Shown here in pieces: positions 33,513 to 43,170 of a DNA stretch of 64,000 nucleotides. The first letter of the stretch is position 1. Every line of letters begins with the position of its first letter. A program made the position numbers and the translations under genes. This stretch comes from Ancylobacter sonchi. GTDB taxonomy: Bacteria > Pseudomonadota > Alphaproteobacteria > Rhizobiales > Xanthobacteraceae. The stretch spans positions 248,001-312,000 of the forward strand of contig NZ_JAHBGF010000020.1 of the NCBI RefSeq assembly GCF_018390695.1. Direction: 5' to 3'. The notes beneath the pieces are model-generated. The model saw only the letters and a list, made by a program, of their open reading frames with translations. It was not told the DNA's origin and searched no databases.

Positions 33513-35264
33513 ATGATCAAGGCCTTCTTTTCCTATTACCGCCCGCACCTGCATCTCTTCGTGCTCGACTTCGGCTGCGCCGTGCTGTCGGGCGTGCTGG
33601 AGCTCGGCTTTCCCATCGCGATGAAGCTGTTCGTCGACCGGCTGCTGCCGGGCGGCGACCTCCAGCTCGTCGTGCTGGCGGCGGTGGGCCTGCTGGCGAT
33701 TTACGCGGTCAATAGCGGGCTGATGGCGATCGTCACCTATTGGGGGCACGTGCTCGGCATCAACATCGAGACCGAGATGCGCGCCCGCGCCTTCGAGCAT
33801 CTGCAGAAATTGTCCTTCCGCTTCTTCGACAACGTGAAGACCGGCCACCTGCTCGCCCGCGTCACCAAGGACCTCGAGGAGATCGGCGAGATCGCCCATC
33901 ACGGGCCGGAGGACATGTTCATCGCGGTGATGACCTTCATCGGCGCCTTCCTGCTGATGCTCTGGGTGCATCCTCCGCTGGCCTTCCTCACCGCGCTGAT
34001 CGTGCCGGTCACGGTGTTGCTGGTGGCGCGCTTCGGCGGGCGCATGACCAAGAACTGGCAGGCGCAGTTCGGCCGGGTCGGCGCGTTCAACGTCCGGCTG
34101 GAGGAGAATATCGGCGGCATCCGCGTGGTGCAGGCCTTCGCCAACGAGGCGCATGAGCGCGACCTCTTCGCCCTCGACAACGCGAATTACCGCGCCACCA
34201 AGCTCGACGCCTACAAGCTGATGGCGGTGGGGCAGGCGCTGAACTACATGGCGATGCGGCTCGTCCAGCTCGCCGTCATGCTGGCCGGCGCCTGGTATGT
34301 GGTGCAGGGCGAATTGTCGATCGGCGGCTTCGTCGGCTTCCTGCTGCTGGTCGGGGTGTTCTACCGCCCGCTCGACAAGATCGCCGCGGTGATGGAGACC
34401 TATCCCAAGGGCATCGCCGGCTTCCGCCGCTATCAGGAATTGCTGGCGACCGCGCCCGACATCGCCGACCGGCCCGGTGCGGTCGAGGTCGCGGGGCTGC
34501 GCGGCGACATCCGCTTCGAGAAGGTGAGCTTCGGCTACACCGCGGACCGGCCGGTGCTGTCGGGCATCGATCTGTCGATCGGCGCCGGGCAAACCGTCGC
34601 CTTTGTCGGCCCCTCCGGCGCCGGCAAGACCACGCTCCTGTCGCTAGTGCCGCGCTTCTACGAGCCGACCGGCGGGCGCATCGCCATCGACGGCATCGAC
34701 ATCGCCGACATGACGCTGGCCTCGCTGAGGCGCAATATCGGCATCGTGCAGCAGGACATCTTCCTGTTCGGCGGCACCATCCGCGAGAACATCGCCTATG
34801 GCCGGCTCGACGCCTCGGAAGCGGAGATCGTCGAGGCGGCGCGGCGCGCCCGGCTCGACGGGCTGCTCGCCGCCTTGCCGGACGGGCTCGACACGGTGGT
34901 CGGCGAGCGCGGCGTCAAGCTGTCGGGCGGGCAGAAGCAGCGCCTCGCCATCGCCCGCATCTTCCTCAAGAACCCGCCGATCCTGATCCTCGACGAGGCG
35001 ACCTCGGCGCTGGACACCCAGACCGAGCGGGAGATCCAGCTCTCGCTCGACGAGCTGTCGCAGGGCCGCACCACGCTGGTCATCGCCCATCGCCTCGCCA
35101 CCATCCGCCATGCCGACCGCATCGTGGTGGTCAGGTCCGAGGGCATCGCCGAGGACGGCCCGCATGACGAGCTCGTCGCACATGACGGCCTCTATCGCCG
35201 GCTGCACCTCGCGCAGACGCAGGGGACGGAAATGGGAACGGGGATGGACGAGGTCGCGCCCTGA
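33513..35264 (+). CDS. MsbA-like ABC exporter (fused permease-ATPase)
   Basis: A 583-residue half-transporter working as a homodimer in the inner membrane. About six hydrophobic segments occupy residues 10-310. The ATPase half has Walker A GPSGAGKTT, signature LSGGQKQR, Walker B ILILDEAT and the H-loop IAHRLAT. Substrates of this group include lipids and peptides; the sequence does not tell which. Two ATGs are adjacent (33510, 33513); the second has better spacing from GGAG. It is divergent from the P-type ATPase and ends before a terminator reading the other way. Confidence 0.92.
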   Translation: MIKAFFSYYRPHLHLFVLDFGCAVLSGVLELGFPIAMKLFVDRLLPGGDLQLVVLAAVGLLAIYAVNSGLMAIVTYWGHVLGINIETEMRARAFEHLQKLSFRFFDNVKTGHLLARVTKDLEEIGEIAHHGPEDMFIAVMTFIGAFLLMLWVHPPLAFLTALIVPVTVLLVARFGGRMTKNWQAQFGRVGAFNVRLEENIGGIRVVQAFANEAHERDLFALDNANYRATKLDAYKLMAVGQALNYMAMRLVQLAVMLAGAWYVVQGELSIGGFVGFLLLVGVFYRPLDKIAAVMETYPKGIAGFRRYQELLATAPDIADRPGAVEVAGLRGDIRFEKVSFGYTADRPVLSGIDLSIGAGQTVAFVGPSGAGKTTLLSLVPRFYEPTGGRIAIDGIDIADMTLASLRRNIGIVQQDIFLFGGTIRENIAYGRLDASEAEIVEAARRARLDGLLAALPDGLDTVVGERGVKLSGGQKQRLAIARIFLKNPPILILDEATSALDTQTEREIQLSLDELSQGRTTLVIAHRLATIRHADRIVVVRSEGIAEDGPHDELVAHDGLYRRLHLAQTQGTEMGTGMDEVAP

Positions 35265-35280
35265 CCGGTAGGCGGCGGCG

Positions 35281-35310
35281 CAAAAAAGAGGGCCGGCTTA
35301 CGCCGGCCCA
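35281..35310 (-). terminator. rho-independent terminator of the DUF2076 gene
   Basis: GGGCCGGC (35290-35297) / GCCGGCCC (35302-35309) with a TTAC loop is followed on the minus strand by six T residues (A-run at 35282-35287). It terminates the DUF2076 transcript, between two convergent genes. Confidence 0.85.
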
Positions 35311-35362
35311 GTGAGGGAACGTTGGTCTTGAGCAACCAACGCCGGGGGAAATGGGCGCGCGA

Positions 35363-36151
35363 CTAGACCTCGTCGCTGCCGCCGAAGAAATCGTCGAAGA
35401 ACCCGCCGCCGTCCGAGGCGCCGAGATCGTCGGCCGGGCTCGGGTCGTCGGCCGGGGTATCGTCCGCCGCTGAATTATCTGCCGCCGGCGTTTCGGCCGG
35501 CGGGGTGGCCGGCGCCGCATGCGCCTCGTTGCCGCCGAACATGCCGGCGATCGCGTTGCCGAGCAGCACACCGCCGGCGACGCCCATCGCGGTCTGCGCC
35601 GCGCCGGCGAGGAAGCCGCCGCCGCCGAAGCCGCCGCGTCCCATCGCGCCGGGCGCCATGCCCTGCGGAGGCATTCCCTGCGGCGGCATGCCGGGCTGTC
35701 CCATTCCCGGCTGTCCCATGCCCTGCTGGCCGCCCCAGGGCGAGCCGGCCGGCGCCTGCGGCGCGCCATAGGGCTGGGAGCCGTAGGACTGCGGCTGCGC
35801 GTTCGCCTGGTTGCGCGGCACCGAGGGTACCGAGCCGCCACGCGGGACGGGCGGCTGCGAGGAGCCGAACAGCCCGCCGAGGAAGCCGCCGCCGGAGGCC
35901 GGACGGGCGGCCTGCGCCTCCTCCAGCTCGGCATTGCGCTGCTCAAGCTCGGCGATGCGGCTCTGTGCCTGCTGCATCGCGTAGTCCTGCATCACGATGG
36001 TCTGCGCCATGTAGTAGGGCGCACCCGGCTGGCGGGCGATTTCCTGCCCGATGAAGCCTTCCGCGCCGGCGTCGCGCGGTGTCGCGTTGCGCTCCACCTC
36101 GGCGAGGCGGGCGAACAATCCCTGGATAGTCTGACGATCCTGCTCGTTCAT
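35363..36151 (-). CDS. DUF2076 family protein with low-complexity linker
   Basis: A 262-residue DUF2076 protein. The N-terminal 90 residues (MNEQDRQTIQGLFARLAEVE) are helical and end in a coiled-coil-like AQSRIAELEQRNAELEEAQ. Then follow a Gly/Pro/Gln/Met-rich linker with short repeats (GMGQPGMGQPGMPPQGM), a hydrophobic Gly-rich segment near 175-200 with ALA/GLY packing, and an acidic C-terminus ending GFFDDFFGGSDEV. Function unknown; a periplasmic-side or membrane association is suggested by the hydrophobic segment. Strong Shine-Dalgarno GAGGAGATGAGAG before the ATG at 36151. Confidence 0.85.
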   Translation of the reverse strand: MNEQDRQTIQGLFARLAEVERNATPRDAGAEGFIGQEIARQPGAPYYMAQTIVMQDYAMQQAQSRIAELEQRNAELEEAQAARPASGGGFLGGLFGSSQPPVPRGGSVPSVPRNQANAQPQSYGSQPYGAPQAPAGSPWGGQQGMGQPGMGQPGMPPQGMPPQGMAPGAMGRGGFGGGGFLAGAAQTAMGVAGGVLLGNAIAGMFGGNEAHAAPATPPAETPAADNSAADDTPADDPSPADDLGASDGGGFFDDFFGGSDEV

Positions 36152-36294
36152 CTCTCATCTCCTCGTCCGAGCGGCGCGAGCATGCCCGTGGCGGAGCGCG
36201 ATGGCTTTCCCGCCCGAACGATGCCCCGCCTTCCGAAGCTAGATCACGTTCTTGTCGATCCGGTGTTCGGCGCGAACGGACCCGGCCGCGACGA

Positions 36295-37020
36295 TCACTC
36301 GCGCTCGCCGGTGAGGTTGAGCAGCAGCTGGAAGATGTTGATGAAGTTCAGGTAGAGCGAGAACGCCCCGAACACCGCCAGCTTCTGCTGCGATTCCTGG
36401 TCGAAACTGTCGGCGTACTGCTCCTTGATCGACTGGGTGTCCCAGGCGGTCAGGCCGACGAACACCAGGATGCCGACCACCGAGACGATGAACTGCAGCA
36501 TGGTCGAGCCGAGGAAGATATTGACCAGGCTGGCGATCACCACGCCGATCAGGCCCATGATCAGGAACGAGCCGAACTGCGACAGGTCGCGCTTGGTCGT
36601 GTAGCCGTACAGGCTCGTCGCGCCGAACATGGTGGCGGCGATGAAGAAGGTGCGGGCGATCGAGGTGCCGGTGAACACCAGGAAGATCGACGCCATGGAC
36701 AGGCCCATCACGCCGCAGAACGCCCAGAACATGGTCTGCGCGCCCGACGCCGACATCGACTGCATGCGGAACGAGAAGAACAGCACGAAGGCGAGCGGCG
36801 CCAGCATCACCACCCATTTCAGCGGGGTGGAGAAGATCGGCACGTAGAGCGCCGGCGTGGTGCCGACGATGAAGGCCACAGTGCCGGTCAGCACGAGGCC
36901 GAGCGCCATGTAGTTGTAGACGCGCAGCATGTGGCGGCGCAGGCCCTCGTCATAGACGGCCTGGTCGATGCCGCGGGCACCGGTCTGCTGCCACTGGAAG
37001 CCGGAATTCGGCGGGTTCAT
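36295..37020 (-). CDS. Bax inhibitor-1/YccA-family membrane protein
   Basis: A 241-residue inner-membrane protein with about seven hydrophobic segments and the family pattern: a soluble N-terminus (QAVYDEGLRRHMLRVYNYMALGL), GVMGLSMASIFLVF in the middle, and the C-terminal LTAWDTQSIKEQY followed by GAFSLYLNFINIFQLLL. Family members influence membrane-protein quality control or ion leak in bacteria; the exact role is not shown. The ATG at 37020 follows AAGGAG. Separate from DUF2076 by 143 bases with no clear terminator. Confidence 0.92.
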   Translation of the reverse strand: MNPPNSGFQWQQTGARGIDQAVYDEGLRRHMLRVYNYMALGLVLTGTVAFIVGTTPALYVPIFSTPLKWVVMLAPLAFVLFFSFRMQSMSASGAQTMFWAFCGVMGLSMASIFLVFTGTSIARTFFIAATMFGATSLYGYTTKRDLSQFGSFLIMGLIGVVIASLVNIFLGSTMLQFIVSVVGILVFVGLTAWDTQSIKEQYADSFDQESQQKLAVFGAFSLYLNFINIFQLLLNLTGERE

Positions 37021-37055
37021 CTGCTTTCTCCTTGAAGAAGCGGTGTGTCGAAAAT

Positions 37056-37844
37056 TCAGTAGAGCGACCGGGCCAGCCGGGCGGCGACCTGGTCGAGCTC
37101 TCGGGCGTCGGTCTCGGCCACCAGCGCGTAGGCAACCTCGCCGACCTGCCAGTAGGCGGCGTTGAACGTGTCCTTCATCGCCACCGTCGCCGGCACCACG
37201 TCGAAGCTGCCCGGCCGCACGGCGAACAACGACGCCTTGCCGAGGCCCTCCGCCTCCAGCGCCAGCTCGACGCTGGGCCCGAAGCTTGAGGGGAACACCT
37301 GCACGTCGGTGACCGACCAGCCCGTGGGCAGCTCCGGCATGACGATGGCGGTGGCGGCGCGGATGTCGGCCGGGTCATAGGCGCCCGAACCGGCCTGCGA
37401 GGGCATGGCGGCGCGCAGATGCGCGGTGCGGTGCGCCATCACGGCGGCGTCGACATAGGCGGGGGCGAGATCGGAGGCCACCACCTCGCTGACTCCGAGC
37501 GGGCCGAGGCGGGCATGGGCGAACCAGCCGGCACCGACCAGCAGCGCCACCGCCGCCGCCACCCGCAGCTGCCGCCACATCCGGGCCCGGCCGAGCGCCC
37601 GCTCCAGCCGCCGCGCCGCCTCGACGGTGGCGACCCGTGCCGGGGCGTTCATCACCGAGCGCGGCGCGTCGGCGAGGGCGAGCCGCAACTCGTCGCGGAT
37701 GCGCAGGTCGGCCATCACCCGCGAGGCGGCTTCCGGCCGTTCGCTGAGATAGGCCTCGACATCGATGCGCCGGGCGACGTCGAGCTGGTCGTCGACATAG
37801 GCGGAGAGGTCGTCGTCGGATACGGGGTCAACGGGACGGTTCAT
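37056..37844 (-). CDS. transmembrane anti-sigma factor
   Basis: A 262-residue membrane-bound anti-sigma factor. The cytosolic part (about 1-90) begins DDDLSAYVDDQLD, the anti-sigma zinc-finger-like helical region without obvious Cys/His metal ligands. A single membrane segment lies near residues 93-110, and the C-terminal domain is periplasmic. It overlaps the ECF sigma gene by 17 bases (37828-37844), the usual coupling of sigma and anti-sigma. GTAGGAGG precedes the ATG at 37844. Signal sensed is unknown. Confidence 0.85.
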   Translation of the reverse strand: MNRPVDPVSDDDLSAYVDDQLDVARRIDVEAYLSERPEAASRVMADLRIRDELRLALADAPRSVMNAPARVATVEAARRLERALGRARMWRQLRVAAAVALLVGAGWFAHARLGPLGVSEVVASDLAPAYVDAAVMAHRTAHLRAAMPSQAGSGAYDPADIRAATAIVMPELPTGWSVTDVQVFPSSFGPSVELALEAEGLGKASLFAVRPGSFDVVPATVAMKDTFNAAYWQVGEVAYALVAETDARELDQVAARLARSLY

Positions 37845-38385
37845 CCGATCCTCCTACGATCTTGAGCTGCGGGCGTGCCGCGCTGCCGCCATCCTCGACG
37901 GCGCGCAAGGCGCCGCGCGCGCGGGACAGGCGCGACATCAGCGTGCCCTGGGGAATGCCCAGCGCCGCCGCCGCCTCCGCGTAGCCGAGGCCCTCGATGG
38001 CGACGAGGTGCAGCGCCGCGCGCTGCTCCTCCGGCAGGCCCATGAAGGCGTCGCGGATCTGCGCGAGCCGCACATGGTGTTCCTGCGCCGGCTCGCCGGC
38101 GGCGGGCGCGATCTCGGCGAGGCGACGCTCGCGCTCGGCCTCGGCCCGGCGCGCGCGCCGGCGGTCGACGAAGACGTTGTGCAGGATGGAGAACAGCCAG
38201 CCGCGCAGCCCCTGCACGGCCTCGCCGCGCTCGGGGTCGAAGCCGGAGCGCTTCTCATAGGCGCGCACCAGCGCGTCCTGCACCAGGTCTTCGGCGTCCG
38301 CCTCGTCGCGCGTCAGGGCCCGCGCATAGCGCCGGAGCGCCGCGAGCTGGCCGAGCACGTCGAAGGTCGAGCTTCTCTGCATCAT
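37828..38385 (-). CDS. ECF-family RNA polymerase sigma factor
   Basis: A 185-residue extracytoplasmic-function sigma factor. Region 2 contains RYARALTRDEADAEDLVQDALVRAYEK and GLRGWLFSILHNVFVDRRR; region 4 carries LPEEQRAALHLVAIEGLGYAEAAAALGIPQGTLMSRLSRARGAL, the C-terminal helix-turn-helix for -35 recognition. It overlaps and is paired with the membrane anti-sigma factor that follows, so it is released by an envelope signal. Two ATGs (38385, 38382) begin it. No Shine-Dalgarno is obvious upstream. Confidence 0.93.
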   Translation of the reverse strand: MMQRSSTFDVLGQLAALRRYARALTRDEADAEDLVQDALVRAYEKRSGFDPERGEAVQGLRGWLFSILHNVFVDRRRARRAEAERERRLAEIAPAAGEPAQEHHVRLAQIRDAFMGLPEEQRAALHLVAIEGLGYAEAAAALGIPQGTLMSRLSRARGALRAVEDGGSAARPQLKIVGGSDEPSR

Positions 38386-38736
38386 GACCCATATACGGAG
38401 CTGCCGCGGCGACTATTCCACCCCGAAAGCACGAAATTTGAGCGACCGGCCCCGACGCGCCGCCACGGTTGGGGCGAGCCGGCGCTGCACCGGCGCCGTG
38501 GGTGGTCATTCGCGTGTAATCTTAACTGGATAGCGGAATTGCAGGCGGTCTGCCGATCCGGTGCTGCCAGCAGGCCGTCCACTGGGCGTTGTTTGACGGC
38601 TGCGGGATTGTTACGGTATTCCAGACGTGTCGAGGATGCGGAATTTTTTGGTTGAGCCATTGTATTCCGGGCCAGAACATTTGTTCGGAATTTGCAGAGA
38701 TTTGGTTGCCATAGACAGCCCACAGGAACTGGATTT
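38386..38736. other. divergent promoter region, 351 bases
   Basis: The region separates the sigma gene (minus) and ugd (plus) and is AT-richer from 38500 on. On the minus strand, GGAAT (38419-38415) and CGTAT (38397-38393) are 17 bases apart, a layout like ECF-type promoters, immediately before the sigma start. On the plus strand, GAACA-TT-TGTTC (38675-38686) lies about 50 bases before ugd. No gene is seen inside. Confidence 0.4.
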
Positions 38737-40059
38737 ATGAAGATTGCAGTAGTCGGATCGGGTTATGTTGGTTTGGTTTCCGGCGCGTGTTTCGCCGATT
38801 TCGGTCACCAGGTCGTTTGTATCGACAAGGACCCCAAGCGCATCGAGGCGCTGAAGCAGAATATCATTCCGATCTACGAGCCCGGGCTCGATGATCTGGT
38901 GTCCTCCAATGTGAAGCAGAACCGCCTCTCCTTCACCACCTCGCTGCCCGAGGGCATCGAGGGCGCCGAGGCGATCTTCATCGCGGTCGGCACGCCGTCC
39001 CGTCGTGGCGATGGCCACGCCGACCTGCAATATGTCTATGCCGTCGCCCGCGAGATCGCGGCGGCGGTGAAGGGCTTCGCGGTGGTGGTCGACAAGTCGA
39101 CCGTGCCGGTGGGCACCGCCGACGAGGTGGCGCGCATCATCCGCGAGACCAACCCGGCCGCCGACGTCGCCGTCGCCTCGAACCCGGAATTCCTGCGCGA
39201 AGGCGCGGCGATCTCCGACTTCAAGAAGCCGGACCGCATCGTGGTCGGCATCAATGACGAGCGCGCCCGCGCGGTGATGACCGAGGTCTACCGCCCGCTC
39301 TATCTCAACGCCTCGCCGCTGCTGTTCACCGACACCCGCACCGCCGAGCTGATCAAATACGCCGCCAACGCCTTCCTGGCGATGAAGATCACCTTCATCA
39401 ACGAAGTCGCCGACCTCTGCGAGAAGGTCGGCGCCGACGTGCAGCAGGTGTCGCGCGGCATCGGCATGGACGGGCGCATCGGCTCGAAGTTCCTGCATGC
39501 CGGCCCCGGCTATGGCGGCTCCTGCTTCCCGAAGGACACGCTCGCCCTCGTCAAGATCGCCCAGGACAATGACAGCCCGATCCGGCTGATCGAGACCACG
39601 GTGGCGGTCAACGACCAGCGCAAGCGCTCCATGGCCCGCAAGGTCGAGAAGGCGGTCGGCGGCAATCTGCGCGGCAAGAGCGTGGCGGTGCTCGGCCTCA
39701 CCTTCAAGCCCAACACCGACGACATGCGCGAGGCGCCCGCCATTTCCATCGTGCAGGCGCTGCTCGATGCCGGCGCGGTGGTCAAGGCCTATGACCCGGT
39801 GGGTACCGAGCAGGCCAAGCTGGTCATGCCGTCGGGCATCACCTATTGCGAGGACCCCTACGAGGCCGCCGACGGTGCGTCCAGCATCGTGATCGTGACC
39901 GAGTGGGACCAGTTCCGCGCGCTTGATTTCGGCCGTCTCAAGAGTATTGTCGCGGAGCCGGTCCTGGTGGATCTGCGCAACATCTACAATCCGGAAGAGA
40001 TCACCCGGCACGGCTTCCAGTACAGCTCCATCGGCCGGCCGGGCGCGGAAGCCATCTGA
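38737..40059 (+). CDS. ugd: UDP-glucose 6-dehydrogenase
   Basis: Oxidises UDP-glucose twice with NAD to UDP-glucuronate, the precursor for acidic surface polysaccharides; cytosolic. The 440-residue protein has the Rossmann motif GSGYVGLVSG at residues 7-16, the NPEFLREG substrate loop near 149, and the catalytic Cys-263 in GGSCFPKD. AGGA precedes the ATG at 38737. The next gene, a UDP-glucuronate epimerase, starts four bases after the stop, so the pair should make UDP-glucuronate and then UDP-galacturonate. Confidence 0.97.
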   Translation: MKIAVVGSGYVGLVSGACFADFGHQVVCIDKDPKRIEALKQNIIPIYEPGLDDLVSSNVKQNRLSFTTSLPEGIEGAEAIFIAVGTPSRRGDGHADLQYVYAVAREIAAAVKGFAVVVDKSTVPVGTADEVARIIRETNPAADVAVASNPEFLREGAAISDFKKPDRIVVGINDERARAVMTEVYRPLYLNASPLLFTDTRTAELIKYAANAFLAMKITFINEVADLCEKVGADVQQVSRGIGMDGRIGSKFLHAGPGYGGSCFPKDTLALVKIAQDNDSPIRLIETTVAVNDQRKRSMARKVEKAVGGNLRGKSVAVLGLTFKPNTDDMREAPAISIVQALLDAGAVVKAYDPVGTEQAKLVMPSGITYCEDPYEAADGASSIVIVTEWDQFRALDFGRLKSIVAEPVLVDLRNIYNPEEITRHGFQYSSIGRPGAEAI

Positions 40060-40062
40060 TAC

Positions 40063-41082
40063 ATGCGCATACTGATGACGGGTTCCGCCGGGTTCGTGGG
40101 GTTCCACCTCGCCCGGCGGCTGATCGACGAAGGTCATACCGTCATCGGTTTCGATGCCATGACCGACTACTATGACAGGCGTCTCAAGGACGCCCGTCAT
40201 GCCATTCTCGGCAAGTCGAACCGTTTCACGCCGGTCGTCGCCCGTCTCGAGGACATGGATGCCCTCGACCGGGCGGCGGATCTGGCGGCACCCGACATCA
40301 TCGTCCACCTCGCCGCCCAGGCCGGGGTGCGCTATTCGATCGAGGCGCCGCGCGCCTATGTCGAATCCAACCTCGTCGGCTCGTTCAACGTGCTCGAGGT
40401 CGCGCGGCGGACGCGGCCGTCGCATTTCCTGCTCGCCTCGACCAGCTCGGTCTATGGCGACAATTTCGACGTGCCGTTTCCCGAGATCGCCTCGACCGAC
40501 GCGCCGCTCAGCCTCTATGCCGCGACCAAGAAGGGCATGGAGGTGATGTCGCATTCCTATGCGCATCTGTGGAACCTGCCCACCACCTGCTTCCGCTTCT
40601 TCACCGGCTACGGCCCGTGGGGACGGCCGGACATGGCGCTGTTCAAGTTCGTGCGCGCCATCGAGCGCGGCGAGCCGATCGAGGTCTACGGGCGGGGCGC
40701 GATGCGCCGCGACTTCACCTATATCGACGACCTGGTGGAAGCGGTGATGCGGCTGATGGACCGCCCGCCGGTGGTCGGCGAGCCGGTGCACGTGCCGGAC
40801 GCCGTCGACACGCTGTCGGCGGTGGCGCCGTGGCGGGTGGTGAATATCGCCGGCGGCACGCCGGTGGAATTGCTGAATTTCGTCGAGGAGATCGAGCGCG
40901 CGGTCGGCAAGCCGGCGCGCAAGAAGTTCCTGCCCATGCAGCCGGGCGACGTCACCGAGACCTTCGCCGATCATCGCCTGCTGCAGGCGATCACCGGCTA
41001 TCGACCCTCGACGCCGCTCAGCGAGGGCATCGCCGCCTTCGTCAGCTGGTTCCGCACCTACTATACCGAGGCGACCGTCTAG
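40063..41082 (+). CDS. UDP-glucuronate 4-epimerase-like NAD epimerase
   Basis: A 339-residue extended SDR. Seen: [10 protein letters not shown] nucleotide-binding motif at the N-terminus, active-site pair Tyr and Lys in [11 protein letters not shown], and [11 protein letters not shown], which is typical of UDP-glucuronate/UDP-galacturonate 4-epimerases. The position right after ugd supports this: the product UDP-galacturonate would feed LPS core or exopolysaccharide. Its stop is at the edge of a dispersed repeat, and the rmlA gene comes next on the opposite strand. Confidence 0.92.
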   Translation: MRILMTGSAGFVGFHLARRLIDEGHTVIGFDAMTDYYDRRLKDARHAILGKSNRFTPVVARLEDMDALDRAADLAAPDIIVHLAAQAGVRYSIEAPRAYVESNLVGSFNVLEVARRTRPSHFLLASTSSVYGDNFDVPFPEIASTDAPLSLYAATKKGMEVMSHSYAHLWNLPTTCFRFFTGYGPWGRPDMALFKFVRAIERGEPIEVYGRGAMRRDFTYIDDLVEAVMRLMDRPPVVGEPVHVPDAVDTLSAVAPWRVVNIAGGTPVELLNFVEEIERAVGKPARKKFLPMQPGDVTETFADHRLLQAITGYRPSTPLSEGIAAFVSWFRTYYTEATV

Positions 41083-41180
41083 AGCTCTTCCGGCGAACTC
41101 CGGTTCACCGGAAGCGCTCTAGGGGCTTGTTCGGAGGCGTTTTCTTCACGCGAACCGGATCCGCTTCGCTCGAAAACGCT
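41081..41180 (-). repeat. dispersed two-hairpin intergenic repeat, copy A
   Basis: About 100 bases with two predicted stem-loops. One has arms GCGTTTTC/GAAAACGC at 41137-41144 and 41172-41179 around a second inner complementarity; the other has CTTCCGG/CCGGAAG at 41087-41093 and 41108-41114. It matches copy B at 55403-55502 in opposite orientation, roughly three quarters identical by eye. It sits between the epimerase and rmlA stops. Confidence 0.85.
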
Positions 41181-41206
41181 CCTGGACGGTCGCGCCGGCG
41201 CCGGTC

Positions 41207-42088
41207 TCAGCTGTTGCGGGCCGCTTCCTGCAGCACCCGGCGCAGATAGCCGCCATAGGAGCTTTTGCCGATCCGCGTGGCGAGCCGTTCCAGCTGCTCG
41301 GCATCGATCAGGCCGCGGCGGAAGGCGATCTCTTCCGGCGAGGCGATCTTGAAGCCCTGCCGCTTCTCCAGCGTGCGCACGAACTCGCCGGCCTCGAGCA
41401 GGCTGTCCGGCGTGCCGGTGTCGAGCCAGGCATAGCCGCGGCCCATCTTGGAGACGCGCAGGTCGCCGCGCTCGAGATAGGCGCGGTTGACGTCGGTGAT
41501 CTCCAGCTCGCCGCGCGCCGAGGGCTTCAGCCCGGCGGCGATCTCCACCACCGAGGCGTCGTAGTAATAAAGCCCGGTCACCGCCCAGCTCGACTTCGGC
41601 GTCTCCGGCTTCTCCTCGATGGAGAGGGCGTTGAAGTTCCTGTCGAATTCGACGACGCCGTACCGCTCGGGGTCCACCACGTGGTAGGCGAACACGGTGG
41701 CGCCGTGGGAGAACTCGCTGGCCGAGGTCAGCAGGCGCGGCAGGGCGTGGCCGTAGAAGATGTTGTCGCCGAGGATCAGCCAGGAGGGCTGGCCGTCGAT
41801 GAAGTCGGCGCCGATCACATAGGCCTGGGCGAGGCCGTCCGGCGAGGGCTGCACGGCATAGCTGATCTTGATGCCCCATTGCGTGCCGTCGCCGAGCAGG
41901 CGCTGGAACAGCGGGGTGTCGCTGGGCGTCGAGATGACGAGGATGTCGCGGCAGCCGGCGAGCAGCAGCGTCGACAGCGGGTAGTAGATCATCGGCTTGT
42001 CGTAGACCGGCATCAGCTGCTTGCTGACGACCAGCGTCATCGGGTGCAGCCGCGTGCCGGAGCCTCCGGCCAGGATGATGCCCTTCAT
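41207..42088 (-). CDS. rmlA: glucose-1-phosphate thymidylyltransferase
   Basis: Joins dTTP and glucose-1-phosphate to dTDP-glucose, the first committed step to dTDP-rhamnose. The 293-residue length and the N-terminal [11 protein letters not shown] motif are typical, as are [22 protein letters not shown] and [20 protein letters not shown]. It is the last gene of a minus-strand set with rmlC, rmlD and a phosphohexomutase, separated from rmlD by 74 bases. No rmlB is present in the window. Confidence 0.96.
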   Translation of the reverse strand: MKGIILAGGSGTRLHPMTLVVSKQLMPVYDKPMIYYPLSTLLLAGCRDILVISTPSDTPLFQRLLGDGTQWGIKISYAVQPSPDGLAQAYVIGADFIDGQPSWLILGDNIFYGHALPRLLTSASEFSHGATVFAYHVVDPERYGVVEFDRNFNALSIEEKPETPKSSWAVTGLYYYDASVVEIAAGLKPSARGELEITDVNRAYLERGDLRVSKMGRGYAWLDTGTPDSLLEAGEFVRTLEKRQGFKIASPEEIAFRRGLIDAEQLERLATRIGKSSYGGYLRRVLQEAARNS

Positions 42089-42162
42089 GCTTTCCTCTAT
42101 TTTCCCACGTCACCGCGGCAAGGCATCGGCCCCGCCGGCGGCGCGCTCCGCCCCAATCTTCG

Positions 42163-43056
42163 TCAGCCGCCCGCCGCGCCTCCGGCGAGCATCGGCACGA
42201 TCTCCGCGACCCGTTGGCGCCAGTCCTGGGCGCGATAGCCGAAATCCTGCGCGAAGGCGGCGGAATCGAGCTGAGAATTGGCCGGCCGGCGCGCCGGGGT
42301 CGGATAGTCGGCGGTGCCGATGGCCACCACGCGCGGGTGGCGGCCGATCAGCGGTGCGGCGGTGGCGACGATGGCGTCGGCGAAGCCGTGCCAGCTGGTC
42401 GTGCCGGTGCCGGCGAAATGATAGGTGCCCCAGGGCGCCGTTCCGGCCGCCACGCGAGCGGCCACGGCGAGGATCGCCTCGGCGAGATCCGGCGTCGCGG
42501 TCGGGTTGCCGGTCTGGTCGGCCACCACGCGCAGCTCGTCGCGCTCGGCGGCGAGCCGCAGCATGGTCTTGAGGAAATTGTTGCCGTGCCGGCCATAGAC
42601 CCAGGCGGTGCGCAGGATGACATGGCGCTCGGCGACCCGGCGGATCGCCTCCTCGCCCTCCAGCTTGGTGCGACCGTAGACGCCGAGCGGCGCCACCGGG
42701 TCGGCCTCCACATAGGCGCCGGTCTTCGAGCCGTCGAACACGTAGTCGGTGGAGAGGTGCAGCAGCGGGATGCCGGCTTCTTCCGCCGCGGCGGCCAGCG
42801 CGGCGGGTCCCTCGGCATTGTCGCGCCGGGCGGCTTCCGGCTCGGATTCCGCCTTGTCGACCTTGGTGTAGGCGGCGGCATTGACCAGAAGCGAGGCCCG
42901 GCCTTCCGCCAGCAGGCGCCGCAGCGCGGCGGCGTCGGCGATGTCGATGGCGCTACGCTCGAACCCCCGCGCGGCGATGCCTCGCTTCGCCGCGAGATCG
43001 AGCAGCTCGCGTCCGACCTGGCCGCCGGCGCCGAAGACGAAGATGGGGTCGGTCAT
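42163..43056 (-). CDS. rmlD: dTDP-4-dehydrorhamnose reductase
   Basis: Last step of dTDP-L-rhamnose synthesis, NAD(P)H-dependent. The 297-residue SDR has the N-terminal GAGGQVGREL, NAAAYTKVDKAE, STDYVFDG and the active-site YGRTKLEGE, all family signatures. Cytosolic. It sits between rmlC and rmlA on the minus strand with a 114-base gap to rmlC. The product would donate rhamnose to LPS or exopolysaccharide. Confidence 0.95.
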   Translation of the reverse strand: MTDPIFVFGAGGQVGRELLDLAAKRGIAARGFERSAIDIADAAALRRLLAEGRASLLVNAAAYTKVDKAESEPEAARRDNAEGPAALAAAAEEAGIPLLHLSTDYVFDGSKTGAYVEADPVAPLGVYGRTKLEGEEAIRRVAERHVILRTAWVYGRHGNNFLKTMLRLAAERDELRVVADQTGNPTATPDLAEAILAVAARVAAGTAPWGTYHFAGTGTTSWHGFADAIVATAAPLIGRHPRVVAIGTADYPTPARRPANSQLDSAAFAQDFGYRAQDWRQRVAEIVPMLAGGAAGG

Positions 43057-43170
43057 GTCGCGTGTCCTGACGGCTGGCGAATCCAGATGATCCGCCGGCC
43101 GTCATGCCTGCTACAGGATGCGGCCCGTGTCGAGGCCTCAGGCGCGACGGTGACGCCGCGCCTGCATGGC

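Noticed and set aside
35643-35735. Short tandem repeats that could look like a CRISPR or minisatellite
   Set aside because: They encode the Gly-Met-Pro-Gln repeats in the DUF2076 linker; no spacer pattern is present, so this is protein low complexity.
38611-40974. A 787-codon minus-strand frame opposite ugd and the epimerase gene
   Set aside because: Both plus-strand genes are clear; the antisense product is a charged low-complexity chain with no motif.
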